64,000 nt of DNA from Paenibacillus faecis (GCF_008084145.1 NZ_VSDO01000004.1:812945-876944); one strand, 5' to 3'. Shown: positions 16,090-25,434, counted from the first letter of the stretch. Notes: a model not told the origin generated them from the sequence alone. Numbers and translations are program-made.

Positions 16090-17571
16090 TCAGCCGAGTT
16101 TTGGATCCAGTGCGTCCCTTAGGCCGTCTCCGAAAAAGTTGAAGGCCAGAACCAGGCCGATGATCGCCAGCCCGGGATAAACCGCCAGATAGGAGTGGGA
16201 CTCCAGATAAGTGCTGCCGAGTTTCAGAATGTGGCCCCATTCCGGAATATGCGGTTCAACGCCGAGCCCCAGAAAGCTGAGACTGCTGGTTGAAATGACG
16301 GCGGACCCGATGGTCAGGGTAGCCTTGACGATCATGGGGGCGAGGGAGTTGGGAACGATATGCTTAAAGATGATCACCCGGTCGCCGGTGCCCAGAGCCC
16401 TCGCCGCTTCGACATATTCCAGAGTGGAGACGAGCATGACGTTGGCGCGCATCGTCCTGGCATAGGTCGGAATCGAGCCGATGCTCAGGGCCAGAATCAG
16501 GTTGACCGTGTTGGCTCCAAAAGCGGCGATAATCGCAATGGCGAGCAGAATGCCCGGAATAGAGTACAGCACATCCAGACAGCGCATGATGATATTGTCC
16601 GTATGCCGCCCGTAATACCCGGAGACGGCCCCTAAAATCCCGCCGACCACGACGGGGATGGCGGTGGAAATCAGGCCGACGATCAAGGAGATCCTCGCTC
16701 CGAATACAATCCGGGAGAAGAGACACCGGCCGAAATTATCCGTCCCGAGCGGGTAAGTCAAACTCGGATGCTGCAGTATCGCGGCGTAATTGTTCTCCGT
16801 CGCCATGGCGTAGTCAAACGTAAAATAGCTGCAAATCGACAGGGAGAACAGAAATACGATGAAGAACATGCCGAGCATCGCGGTTGAATTGGCGACGAGC
16901 TTTTCCCAGATTTCCTCCCATTTGCCCCGTGAAAAGCCTCCGGCGTTGCGGACTCGAAGCAGGAGCTGCACCCCGAGCAGAAGAGCGAACAAATTGCCCG
17001 TCAGGGAGCTCAGCATGAGCAGGCCGGCGGGCCATACAAGCCACGCGGGCGATTGCTCGCCGCCGGCGTACTTGGCGACGATCAGCAGAGACGCGAAGTG
17101 AACCAGGGACACCGCGACCAAGCCGATCATGGCGGGAAGAAAGGTGTCCGATACGTAGGGCTTAAACAGGTTCAGGGCGGAGATCGCGATCACGAACAAG
17201 CCGGTCAAAAAGGAATAGACGGCCAGCGTGTATTCCGTGTTTTTGCGCTCCTTCACCAAATGAAAGGCCGTTACGGCGGTAAACAAATTCCCCCCGAGCA
17301 GGCTGATCAGCTGAATAAACCCGAGCGCTCGCGTCGATCGACGCAGGCTCCCCCGCCGCAGAAGATCCCTTCGGATGCACAAAATGATGACAGCCTGAAG
17401 CGCAGTGAAGAACAAGTAGGCCAAGGATAGGATAAGTCCCGGCAATTTAAGGCTCCGGTTCGAAACATCATAGCTGTTTGCCAGCAGTATCCCCGTCAAG
17501 ATCAAGGACGCTATGCCGGAGAAGACCGCATCCCTGTACTCCGGAGATAGTTTCAAGCTTGTATTGGTCAT
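16090..17571 (-). CDS. DppC-like ABC permease with extra membrane domain
   Basis: The last ~260 of 493 residues are a standard peptide-type permease. Visible are YPLGTDNFGRCLFSRIVFGA, LDVLYSIPGILLAIAIIAAF, the ATPase-coupling EAARALGTGDRVIIFKHIVP and GLGVEPHIPEWGHIL. Members of this family are usually near 300 residues. The N-terminal ~230 residues here add about six further hydrophobic segments (such as FSGIASLILTGILLANSYD, LISLLGGNLFTAVTAF and LMLSSLTGNLFALLLGVQLL) that I cannot assign. The gene starts 13 bases after the other permease and is followed by the binding-protein gene after 128 bases. It pairs with the DppB-like protein in the membrane. Confidence 0.9.
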   Translation of the reverse strand: MTNTSLKLSPEYRDAVFSGIASLILTGILLANSYDVSNRSLKLPGLILSLAYLFFTALQAVIILCIRRDLLRRGSLRRSTRALGFIQLISLLGGNLFTAVTAFHLVKERKNTEYTLAVYSFLTGLFVIAISALNLFKPYVSDTFLPAMIGLVAVSLVHFASLLIVAKYAGGEQSPAWLVWPAGLLMLSSLTGNLFALLLGVQLLLRVRNAGGFSRGKWEEIWEKLVANSTAMLGMFFIVFLFSLSICSYFTFDYAMATENNYAAILQHPSLTYPLGTDNFGRCLFSRIVFGARISLIVGLISTAIPVVVGGILGAVSGYYGRHTDNIIMRCLDVLYSIPGILLAIAIIAAFGANTVNLILALSIGSIPTYARTMRANVMLVSTLEYVEAARALGTGDRVIIFKHIVPNSLAPMIVKATLTIGSAVISTSSLSFLGLGVEPHIPEWGHILKLGSTYLESHSYLAVYPGLAIIGLVLAFNFFGDGLRDALDPKLG

Positions 17572-17584
17572 GGTTTCACCTGCT

Positions 17585-19042
17585 TTACTGTTGTTTCATC
17601 TTGGTTCGGATACGCGGATCGGTAAAGGCGTACAAGATATCGACGATGACATTGACCAGTGAAATCGTAATGGCCGTGTATATCACGCCGCCCAAAATAC
17701 TGGGAATATCGGGGATGAACTGTTTGTCCACGATATAGCTGCCGATCCCGCTGATATTGAATACTTTTTCCGTCACGGCCGAGCCGCCCAGCATCCCCCC
17801 GAACTGCAGGCCGATCACGGTGACGACGGGGATGACGCCATTGCGTGCCGCATGTTTTAACAGAACTTGCCGCCTGCCGAGACCCTTAGCCTTGGCCGTA
17901 AGAATATAGTCCTCATGAATGACCTCAAGCATGGAGGAGCGGGTCATGCGGGCGACCGCGGCGGTGAGCCCCGTTCCAAGCACGATGGTCGGCATGATAT
18001 AAGACAGCGCGTTTTGCGGATTGAAGGTGGCCGGGAGCCAATCGAGCTTGATCGAGAAATTCAAAATAAAGATGAGCCCCTGCCAGAAATTCGGGATCGA
18101 TAAGCCGATCAACGCGATAAACATGAAGGAGTAGTCCCAGAAGGAATTTCGTTTGGCCGCCGCCAGGATCCCGGCGGGTACGGCGATCAATACGGCGAAG
18201 ACCAGCGAAATAAGCGTCAGCGTAAGCGTAACGGGAAACTTGCGCGCGATGGTCGCCGTGACCTGCTCGTTGCCCGAGAACGATTTGCCCAGATCGAAGG
18301 TAACGATACCCTTCAAGGTGTTCCAAAGTTGGGCAAGGTACGATTGATCGAGACCGTATATTTCGTTGAAATGCCGGATTTGTTCCTCCGTGGCCGTCTC
18401 TCCGAGAATGTTCGCGGCGGGGTTCATGGGCGAAAGGTGAAGCAGGGTAAACACCAGTACCGAAACCCCCAAGATGACGAACAGGCTCATAACCAATCGG
18501 TCAAATACGAATTTGAGATAAGGCTGACTGTGCAAAAAGATCCATATGTACATCAGAATCCCGGGAATTAACGTAAGGACCAGAAATACCGGGTTATTCA
18601 ACAGGCTTTGAAAAGTGTGAAAATAACCCTCTCGCGTCAGGTTCTTCCTCGCAAGCCTAGCTTCGGTTTCTTCCCGGACCTGTTGGAGAAACAGCTCATG
18701 GGAAATCTTCTCGGCTTCCCGCATCGTCCGATCCCGGCTGACCGTCCGTCCGAAGAAACGATGTTTCCGTTCCAGTTGATCGACGGCCTCCGCTTTAAGT
18801 TTGGCTTTGAGCCCCAAGGCAAGCAGCTCGTTTTCGGTCTCTTTTCGCAGCGCATTATAGGGATCACGGCGCCTGCGGTATAAGAATAAGCCGAGCACAT
18901 AAAGAGCAACCGGAGCGCCCAGCACCAGCAACAGGTATTTGGACGCGGGAGTCAGGGTCATTTTTTTGAAGGCGGTGCCGGCACGGCGCGATAACCTGGA
19001 ATTTTTTCGAATGGGAATTTGGGGTTCTTTCGCGATTTCCAA
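17585..19042 (-). CDS. DppB-like ABC permease with N-terminal extension
   Basis: From about residue 168 on, this 485-residue protein is a typical DppB/OppB permease. Visible are FDRLVMSLFVILGVSVLVFT, NEIYGLDQSYLAQLW, FDLGKSFSGNEQV, PNFWQGLIFILNFS and the coupling loop ILTAKAKGLGRRQVLLKHAA. In front lies an unusual extension. It consists of a membrane segment at about 35-55, a charged helical stretch (about 60-130, rich in Arg/Glu/Lys), and a second membrane segment before the canonical first helix. The start is TTG 19042 behind GAGGAGG. It is the first gene of the minus-strand operon and diverges from the ATPase gene at 19178. Confidence 0.9.
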   Translation of the reverse strand: MEIAKEPQIPIRKNSRLSRRAGTAFKKMTLTPASKYLLLVLGAPVALYVLGLFLYRRRRDPYNALRKETENELLALGLKAKLKAEAVDQLERKHRFFGRTVSRDRTMREAEKISHELFLQQVREETEARLARKNLTREGYFHTFQSLLNNPVFLVLTLIPGILMYIWIFLHSQPYLKFVFDRLVMSLFVILGVSVLVFTLLHLSPMNPAANILGETATEEQIRHFNEIYGLDQSYLAQLWNTLKGIVTFDLGKSFSGNEQVTATIARKFPVTLTLTLISLVFAVLIAVPAGILAAAKRNSFWDYSFMFIALIGLSIPNFWQGLIFILNFSIKLDWLPATFNPQNALSYIMPTIVLGTGLTAAVARMTRSSMLEVIHEDYILTAKAKGLGRRQVLLKHAARNGVIPVVTVIGLQFGGMLGGSAVTEKVFNISGIGSYIVDKQFIPDIPSILGGVIYTAITISLVNVIVDILYAFTDPRIRTKMKQQ

Positions 19043-19071
19043 GGCTTACAGGCCTCCTCATTTGTCAATAA

Positions 19072-19126
19072 TTGCATTATTCCGATCGATATAGTATATA
19101 TTATTTTAGGGTGTTTTTTATGTCAA
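19072..19126. promoter_or_regulatory. Overlapping divergent promoters of the ABC transporter
   Basis: On the plus strand TTGCAT (19072-19077) and TATATA (19095-19100) are 17 bases apart. On the minus strand TTGACA (complement of 19121-19126) and TAATAT (complement of 19098-19103) are also 17 apart. The two core promoters overlap in the AT-rich gap, so the ATPase and permease units would be controlled together. Confidence 0.45.
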
Positions 19127-19177
19127 TTACTAAATTTGCTTCAAAATTATAGAATTGTAGAATTGGCAGGTGTGACC

Positions 19178-20923
19178 ATGGAACCGTTATTGCAAGTTCG
19201 AGGGTTATCCGTATCCTTCCGAAACCGGCATCAAGAAACGGAAGCCGTCCGGGGCGTCAGCTTTGAAGTGGGGAAGGGAGAGACGTTGGGGATCGTGGGC
19301 GAATCCGGGAGCGGCAAGAGCGTGACCGCCCGGGCGATTATGCGGTTGTTATCCTCCGCAAATTCGGAAATTAAAGAGGGACAGATTCTGTTTATGGGGA
19401 AAAATTTGGCCGAGTACTCGGAAAAAGAGATGGAGAGCATCCGGGGACGGGATATGGGCATGATCTTCCAGGATCCGATGACTTCGTTGAATCCGACGAT
19501 GAAAATCGGTGAACAGATTTCCGAAAGCTTGATAAAACACCGGAATCTGTCGGCGAAAGAAGCCAGACAACAGGCGCTCGAAATGCTGAATTGGGTGGGA
19601 ATCGGGGACAGTGAGACGAGGTTTGATCAATATCCCCATGAATTCTCCGGGGGGATGCGCCAGCGCGTCATGATTGCGATCGCCCTGGCCTGCCGCCCGG
19701 CATTGCTGATCGCGGACGAGCCGACCACGGCCCTCGATGTGACGATCCAAGCGCAAATCCTCGACCTGATGAAGAACATGCAGCAGCGTTTGGGTACCTC
19801 GATCATCCTGATTACGCATGACTTCGGGGTGGTCGCCGGGATGTGCGACCGCGTCGTGGTCATGAAGGAGGGGGTGGTGGTCGAGACGGGAACAACGGAG
19901 CGCATTTTTGAGCATCCGTCCCATCCGTACACCCGGAAGCTGCTCCATGCTTTGCCCCGCCTGAATGAGCCGAAGAAGGCGAAACCCGCCCCGATCCGCC
20001 GGGAAAACGCGGAGCCGGACGTACCGCTGATCGAGGTGAAATCGCTCAAGCAGTATTTCGATCTTGGGCGCGGCAGGGTGCTGAAGGCGGTCGACGATAT
20101 CAGTTTCTCCATCCGAGAGGGGGAAACGTTGGGGGTGGTGGGTGAGTCCGGCAGCGGTAAATCCACGACCGGGCGCGCCATCCTCCGCCTTCACCAGCCG
20201 ACGGGCGGGGAGATCCTTTACCGCGGAATGGCGATAAACCGGATGACGCGGGCGGAGATGAAGACGCTGCGGCGCGATATGCAGATTATTTTTCAGGATC
20301 CGTACGCTTCTTTGAATCCTCGTCTTAAGGTATTGGACATTATCGGGGAGGCGCTGGACGTACATAAGCTGGCCGGGAGCCGGGCAGAACGGAGAAAGCG
20401 GGTGGAGGAGCTTCTGGATCAGGTCGGTCTGAATCCTTCCAGTGCGGAACGCTATCCCCACGAATTCTCCGGGGGACAGAGGCAAAGGATTGGGATTGCC
20501 CGGGCGCTGGCTGTGAATCCCAAGTTTATTGTCTGCGATGAACCCCTCTCCGCGCTCGACGTTTCGATTCAGTCGCAGATCGTACAACTGCTGGAGGAGC
20601 TTCAGCGGCGGCTCGGGCTGACGTATTTGTTCATCGCACACGATCTGTCCATGGTCAAGCATATCAGTGATCGCGTTGCCGTGATGTACCGGGGGAGAAT
20701 CGTGGAGCTGGCGGAGAGCGAGGAGCTGTACTCCAATCCGCTGCATGCTTATACGAAGTCGCTGCTTTCGGCCATCCCCCTTCCCGACCCTAAATCCGAG
20801 GCTCTGAAGAGAAGAGACCCTCTGCGGGAGTTCTCGGGAGAAGACCTCTACAAGGTGGAGCGTGCCCGCTTGCAGGAGATCGTTCCCGGGCATTGGGTGG
20901 CCGTTGCGGAGCCTGGTGCATGA
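19178..20923 (+). CDS. Fused dual ATPase of a peptide-type ABC transporter
   Basis: This 581-residue protein is a DppD-like ATPase joined to a DppF-like ATPase. Each half has a Walker A (GESGSGKS at about 41-48, and again near residue 322), a signature motif (EFSGGMRQRV and EFSGGQRQRIG), a Walker B (LLIADEPTTALDV and FIVCDEPLSALDV) and a switch His (LITHDFG and FIAHDLS). It supplies both nucleotide-binding domains for the divergently encoded permeases. I use ATG 19178, preceded by GGCAGGTG; the in-frame GTG 19172 is possible, and a frame extending back to 19019 runs through promoter DNA. There is no terminator in sight after it; a repeat cluster follows. Confidence 0.93.
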   Translation: MEPLLQVRGLSVSFRNRHQETEAVRGVSFEVGKGETLGIVGESGSGKSVTARAIMRLLSSANSEIKEGQILFMGKNLAEYSEKEMESIRGRDMGMIFQDPMTSLNPTMKIGEQISESLIKHRNLSAKEARQQALEMLNWVGIGDSETRFDQYPHEFSGGMRQRVMIAIALACRPALLIADEPTTALDVTIQAQILDLMKNMQQRLGTSIILITHDFGVVAGMCDRVVVMKEGVVVETGTTERIFEHPSHPYTRKLLHALPRLNEPKKAKPAPIRRENAEPDVPLIEVKSLKQYFDLGRGRVLKAVDDISFSIREGETLGVVGESGSGKSTTGRAILRLHQPTGGEILYRGMAINRMTRAEMKTLRRDMQIIFQDPYASLNPRLKVLDIIGEALDVHKLAGSRAERRKRVEELLDQVGLNPSSAERYPHEFSGGQRQRIGIARALAVNPKFIVCDEPLSALDVSIQSQIVQLLEELQRRLGLTYLFIAHDLSMVKHISDRVAVMYRGRIVELAESEELYSNPLHAYTKSLLSAIPLPDPKSEALKRRDPLREFSGEDLYKVERARLQEIVPGHWVAVAEPGA

Positions 20924-20976
20924 GGGAGCTTTATTTGTGAAAATTAATAGCAAGGCTTAAGCGGCCCGAGGATCAT

Positions 20977-21170
20977 GTCTAAGGGAAATAATAGCCGCTA
21001 TTCCCGCACAAAAGGCCGGTTTTAAAATCTAACGGAAATAGCAGCCGCTATTTAAGCGATCATCGACCATTTTGATGGAAATGGAGGGGAATAGGCGCTA
21101 ATACGTCCGTTAGATTGCGGAAAGAGCGCTTTTTGCCGATATAGCGGCTATAGCGTCCGTTAGATTTTTG
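20977..21170. repeat. Cluster of four short inverted repeat units
   Basis: Two units read TCTAAGGGAAATAATAGCC and TCTAACGGAAATAGCAGCC (near 20978 and 21028). Two inverted units read GGCGCTAATACGTCCGTTAG and GCGGCTATAGCGTCCGTTAG (near 21094 and 21144). Each contains a small AATAGC/GCTATT dyad. The cluster sits in the 343-base gap between the ATPase gene and the next gene; no gene is visible there. The layout of two forward and two reverse units recalls the hairpin arrays at 8685 and 31860. Confidence 0.65.
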
Positions 21171-21266
21171 GTTTCATGGCTCGTTTTGAAACTTTCCCCT
21201 GGTGAAATCCGTCTATAGGAAGTAGACTGTAAAAAATTCTCAGGGGAAAGTAAGGGATGAGAGTCA

Positions 21267-22427
21267 ATGCAAAACAAACTGTATTTAAAATGTTTGCTAC
21301 TGTTTGGGCTGGTCCTGTCCTCGGCCGCCAGCTTATTTACGGTTTCCGCTTCCGCGGCGTCCGATGAAGGCTGGCAGATTGAGCCGGTCTTTACCGATAA
21401 ACAAACGGGACGGGACTACTATAACGCTAGAACCTGGAGAAACGGTTCGATGGAAGGCCGGGTACTGTTTGTTGATAAGGAAGGAAGCTGGCGCGCTTTG
21501 CCTGAAAAGTACGTGGATATTTTTCCCGATGAGCGATCCGGCAGGTTGTATTTGGGACAAAATCAGGTGCAAAAGGGCTTGATAACGAATTTCTATGACC
21601 CTTCTACCGATCGGGTGACCCGTCAGCGTGTATACGAATCTTCCCCGGACGGCAAGTACGGTATTTCTTTGGAAAAGTCCTACCTCAGCAGCCAGCTAAG
21701 AAATAACTACACGCTTTATATTAAAAATATGCAAACCGGAGAGTCGCGAAAATGGCATGAAACCTCGAAGTCCATGTGGTACCTATGGCTTCCCGATAAC
21801 CGGTTGTTGGTGCAATGGTACAGTGAATCGGAGAAGCAAAGCGAAATCGTGATCCTCAATCCGGCTACGGACAAGGTGGAGCGGGTTGCCTTGGCCAAGA
21901 TGGAGGCTTACGACGCCAAAGGAAACCGGCTGCTTATTTCCTATAACGAGCCTACACGAAAATCCTATGTCTTGAATTTGGCCGACCGACGAGTACACAA
22001 GGCGGGGCAAGCGGAAATCGAATCGTTTTACAAGAATACGGAACCTCTTCCTGTGACGAAGACGGTCGTCCCGGCAAAACGTGAACCGAATATCGATCCC
22101 GCGGAGATTCCGGCTATTGAGGTACAAGAAGAAACGGTTTATGAAGCGAGCATAACGGTGGATGGCCGCACCATTTTGCTCCCTTATGGTTACACCGACG
22201 TGAATAACAACACATGGCTTCCGTTGACTCCGCTAGCGGAGGCCTTGGGGGGAAAGGTAGAGAAGGAGAAGTCATCCGGATTTCAATTTGATGTCGGCGG
22301 AAAAAAATATACGCTTAACGAGAGCAACAGTGAGATCGTATTCGACCGTCTTCATGTAAGCATTAAAACGCTGCGCCAGTTCGGATTGTCGGTGGAGCAA
22401 TTCCGGTGGATTACGCCTAAACATTAA
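21267..22427 (+). CDS. Secreted protein with stalk domain, function unknown
   Basis: This 386-residue protein has a signal peptide (hydrophobic core at about residues 9-28, cleavage near ASA). A central beta-rich region resembles propeller blades (SSPDGKYGISLEKSYLSSQ, LWLPDNRLLVQWYSESEKQ). The C-terminal ~95 residues form a copper-amine-oxidase-like stalk domain (ITVDGRTILLPYGYTDVNNN, WLPLTPLAEALGGKVEKEKS). No catalytic motif stands out. It is probably an extracellular, wall-associated protein. The gene stands alone, with an ATG and a moderate ribosome binding site (AGGGATGAG), and is followed by a terminator shared with aconitase. Confidence 0.8.
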   Translation: MQNKLYLKCLLLFGLVLSSAASLFTVSASAASDEGWQIEPVFTDKQTGRDYYNARTWRNGSMEGRVLFVDKEGSWRALPEKYVDIFPDERSGRLYLGQNQVQKGLITNFYDPSTDRVTRQRVYESSPDGKYGISLEKSYLSSQLRNNYTLYIKNMQTGESRKWHETSKSMWYLWLPDNRLLVQWYSESEKQSEIVILNPATDKVERVALAKMEAYDAKGNRLLISYNEPTRKSYVLNLADRRVHKAGQAEIESFYKNTEPLPVTKTVVPAKREPNIDPAEIPAIEVQEETVYEASITVDGRTILLPYGYTDVNNNTWLPLTPLAEALGGKVEKEKSSGFQFDVGGKKYTLNESNSEIVFDRLHVSIKTLRQFGLSVEQFRWITPKH

Positions 22428-22556
22428 AAGACATTTAACGTCCATGAGTAGTCCTCGATCATGTCGAGAATTCAATGCTGATGGAGGTCGGGATATGCTG
22501 GTGGGAGACGCCGTATGACATCCTGTCATGTACACATAGGCTCTTTAAAGTAAAAG

Positions 22557-22583
22557 AAAAGGCTGCCCTTAGGGCAGCCTTTT
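22557..22583. terminator. Bidirectional terminator before acnA
   Basis: AAAAGGCTGCCC, a 3-base loop and GGGCAGCCTTTT form a near-perfect stem. It lies between the convergent ends of the 21267-22427 gene and aconitase. Confidence 0.9.
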
Positions 22584-22631
22584 CAGGTTACAAAGAGAAT
22601 TCAGGGGCGGTGCGAACCGCAGAACCGCGGC

Positions 22632-25349
22632 TTAGTTATTCCCTTGAATCATCTGGCGCAATACGGTTTGCAGAATGCCGCCGTTATGGTAGTAGTCCAC
22701 GTCGACCATGCTATCCAGACGCGCGGTGACCGGGAACTCGAACTGCGTGCCGTCCTGGCGCGTAGCGATGACGGTGAGCTGCTGCCCCGGCTTCACTTCA
22801 TTGCTGAGGCCGACGATATCGAACACTTCGGTTCCGTCGATACCGAGGGTCTTCCAGCCGTGGCCTTCCTGGAACTGCAGCGGCAGAACGCCCATGCCGA
22901 CCAGGTTGCTGCGGTGAATCCGCTCGAAGCTTTCGGCGATGACGGCTTTGACGCCGAGCAGATAGGTGCCTTTGGCCGCCCAGTCGCGGGAGCTGCCGGT
23001 GCCGTATTCTTTGCCGGCGATTACGACCAGGTTCTGTCCGTCGGCTTGATAGTTCATCGAAGCGTCGTAGATGGACATAACGCTGTCCGTCGGCAGATGC
23101 TTCGTCACGCCGCCTTCCGTTCCCGGAGCCACCTGGTTGCGGATCCGGATGTTGGCGAACGTGCCGCGCATCATGACTTCATGGTTCCCCCGGCGCGAGC
23201 CGTAGGAGTTGAAGTCCTTGCGGGCGACGCCGCGGTCGCTCAGGTAGATGCCGGCCGGACTGGTCGGCGAGATGTTGCCTGCCGGCGAGATATGGTCCGT
23301 CGTGACGGAATCGCCGAGCAAGGCCAGCACGCGAGCGCTGCGGATATCGGCGATATCCTGCAGGCCGTCTCCGAGCTTCTCAAAGAATGGCGGATTCTGA
23401 ATGTACGTTGATTTCCCGTCCCATTCGTACAGTTCGCCTTCCGGTACCGGAATGGCGTTCCAGCGCTCGTTCTGCGTAAATACGTTCTCGTATTTGGCGC
23501 GGAACATTTCCGGGCTGACGGACAGGCCGATCGCTTCCTTGATTTCCGCGGAAGAAGGCCAGATGTCCTTCAGATATACCGGCTGATCGTTCTGGTCATA
23601 GCCCAGCGGATCGTTTTGCAGGTCGATATTGACCGTACCGGCCAGGGCGTAGGCCACAACGAGCGGCGGCGAAGCGAGATAGTTCGCTTTGACCTGCGCA
23701 TGAACGCGGCCTTCAAAGTTGCGGTTCCCGGACAGGACGGCCGCCACGGTCATATCGTTTTCGGCGATGGCCGCGCTGACTTCGTCCGGCAGCGGACCCG
23801 AGTTGCCGATACAGGTGGCGCAGCCGTAGCCGGCGACGTGGAACCCGAGCGCTTCCAGCGGCTCGATGAGCCCGGCTTTCGCCAGGTATTCGGTAACGAC
23901 CAGGGAGCCCGGCGTCAAGCTGCTCTTGACGTAGCCCGGCTTCTTGAGACCGCGTTCCACGGCTTTTTTCGCCAGCAGGCCGGCTCCCAGCATAACGCTC
24001 GGGTTCGAGGTGTTCGTACAGCTCGTAATCGCCGCAATAACAACGGCGCCCGTCGACAGCACGCTGGTCTCGCCGTTCGGATGCTTCACGGGCACTTTCT
24101 GCTCGATCTTCTCGTCGCTCAGTCCGTATCCGCCCTTGTCCACCGGCGTCCGGATGATGCTGTTGAAGCTGTCCTTCATCTCGGTCAGCTCAATCCGGTC
24201 CTGCGGCCGCTTCGGTCCAGCCAAGCTTGGTACGACGGAGGCCAGATCCAGCTCGATGAGATCGCTGAATTCCGGATCTTCGGTTTCGCTCGTGCGGAAC
24301 ATGCCCTGCGCTTTGTAATAAGCTTCAACCAGCGCGATTTGTTCCTCGGAGCGGCCCGTGCTGCGCAGGTAAGCCAGCGTTTCCTGATCGACGGGGAAAT
24401 AACCGATCGTCGCGCCGTATTCCGGGGCCATGTTGGCTACCGTTGCGCGGTCCGCCAGGCTGATGTTGGCCAGCCCCGGCCCGTAGAATTCGACGAACTT
24501 GCCGACAACGCCCTTCTTGCGCAGCATTTGTGTAACGGTAAGGGCGAGGTCGGTCGCCGTAGCGCCTTCCGTCAGGCTGCCGGTCAGCTTGAAGCCGATA
24601 ACTTCCGGCGTAACGAAATACAGCGGCTGTCCCAGCATGCCCGCTTCGGCTTCGATACCGCCGACCCCCCAGCCGACGACGCCGAGGCCGTTGATCATCG
24701 TCGTATGGGAATCCGTTCCGACGAGAGAGTCCGGGAAGACGACCGTTTCACCGTCGACCGTCTTGGTTGCGGCAACGGAAGCGAGATACTCCAGGTTAAC
24801 CTGGTGTACGATCCCGGTTGCCGGCGGAACGGCGCGGAAGTTGTTGAACGCGGTTTGCGCCCAGCGCAAAAACCGGTAGCGTTCCTCATTGCGTTCGAAT
24901 TCAACGTTCATATTGTATTCCAGCGCTTCCGGCGTACCGAAAGCGTCGACCATCACCGAGTGGTCGATGACCAGGTCTACGGGAACGAGCGGGTTGATCT
25001 GTTTCGGATCCCCGCCGGCTTTCTTCACGGTGTCGCGCATGGCGGCAAGATCGACGACGACCGGAACCCCCGTGAAGTCCTGCAGGACGATACGCGCGGG
25101 AATGAACGGAATCTCCTTATTCTCATCTCGGCCTTCGCTCCAGCCGGCGATTTGCTTAACATGTTCTTCCGTGATGGCTCTTCCGTCAAACTGACGGACG
25201 GCAGCCTCAAGCAGCACTTTAATGGAAAACGGCAGTTTGCCGATCTTTCCGAGTCCTTGCTGCTCCAACGCTTGCAGGTCATAATAGCGGTAGCTCTTGC
25301 CGCCGACTTCAAGCGTCCGGCTGCTGGAGAAAAAATCATTCTTTGGCAT
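22632..25349 (-). CDS. acnA: Aconitate hydratase A
   Basis: This 905-residue TCA-cycle enzyme interconverts citrate and isocitrate through a 4Fe-4S cluster. Cluster cysteines lie in ITSCTNTSNPSVM and in YGCATCIGNSGPLP; other family blocks are GTDSHTTMINGLGVVGWGVG, SPAGNISPTSPAG and GSSRDWAAKGTYLLGVKAVI. The length fits the AcnA/IRP class. I start at the ATG whose complement ends at 25349, directly behind AGGAGGT; eleven extra upstream codons are not needed. The gene is monocistronic, with a terminator after it and a promoter candidate at 25406-25434. Confidence 0.97.
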   Translation of the reverse strand: MPKNDFFSSSRTLEVGGKSYRYYDLQALEQQGLGKIGKLPFSIKVLLEAAVRQFDGRAITEEHVKQIAGWSEGRDENKEIPFIPARIVLQDFTGVPVVVDLAAMRDTVKKAGGDPKQINPLVPVDLVIDHSVMVDAFGTPEALEYNMNVEFERNEERYRFLRWAQTAFNNFRAVPPATGIVHQVNLEYLASVAATKTVDGETVVFPDSLVGTDSHTTMINGLGVVGWGVGGIEAEAGMLGQPLYFVTPEVIGFKLTGSLTEGATATDLALTVTQMLRKKGVVGKFVEFYGPGLANISLADRATVANMAPEYGATIGYFPVDQETLAYLRSTGRSEEQIALVEAYYKAQGMFRTSETEDPEFSDLIELDLASVVPSLAGPKRPQDRIELTEMKDSFNSIIRTPVDKGGYGLSDEKIEQKVPVKHPNGETSVLSTGAVVIAAITSCTNTSNPSVMLGAGLLAKKAVERGLKKPGYVKSSLTPGSLVVTEYLAKAGLIEPLEALGFHVAGYGCATCIGNSGPLPDEVSAAIAENDMTVAAVLSGNRNFEGRVHAQVKANYLASPPLVVAYALAGTVNIDLQNDPLGYDQNDQPVYLKDIWPSSAEIKEAIGLSVSPEMFRAKYENVFTQNERWNAIPVPEGELYEWDGKSTYIQNPPFFEKLGDGLQDIADIRSARVLALLGDSVTTDHISPAGNISPTSPAGIYLSDRGVARKDFNSYGSRRGNHEVMMRGTFANIRIRNQVAPGTEGGVTKHLPTDSVMSIYDASMNYQADGQNLVVIAGKEYGTGSSRDWAAKGTYLLGVKAVIAESFERIHRSNLVGMGVLPLQFQEGHGWKTLGIDGTEVFDIVGLSNEVKPGQQLTVIATRQDGTQFEFPVTARLDSMVDVDYYHNGGILQTVLRQMIQGNN

Positions 25350-25405
25350 GGTTGGACCTCCTTGTTTCACTAGATGAAACACAATTTCAAAAACTCACTA
25401 CATTA

Positions 25406-25434
25406 AGTATACCGTCCTCCTGCCGACGAGTAAA
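25406..25434 (-). promoter_or_regulatory. Candidate acnA promoter
   Basis: Read on the minus strand, TTTACT (complement of 25429-25434) and TATACT (complement of 25406-25411) are 17 bases apart. A 6-base dyad GTTTCA/TGAAAC (25365-25381) lies between it and the start codon and could bind a regulator. The remaining bases up to 25615 show nothing else. Confidence 0.45.

Noticed and set aside
19349..20953. 534-codon minus-strand frame opposite the dual ATPase
   Set aside because: Antisense shadow; the plus-strand frame carries all ABC motifs.
23616..25373. 585-codon plus-strand frame opposite aconitase
   Set aside because: Antisense shadow of acnA; composition and lack of motifs fit a mirror frame.
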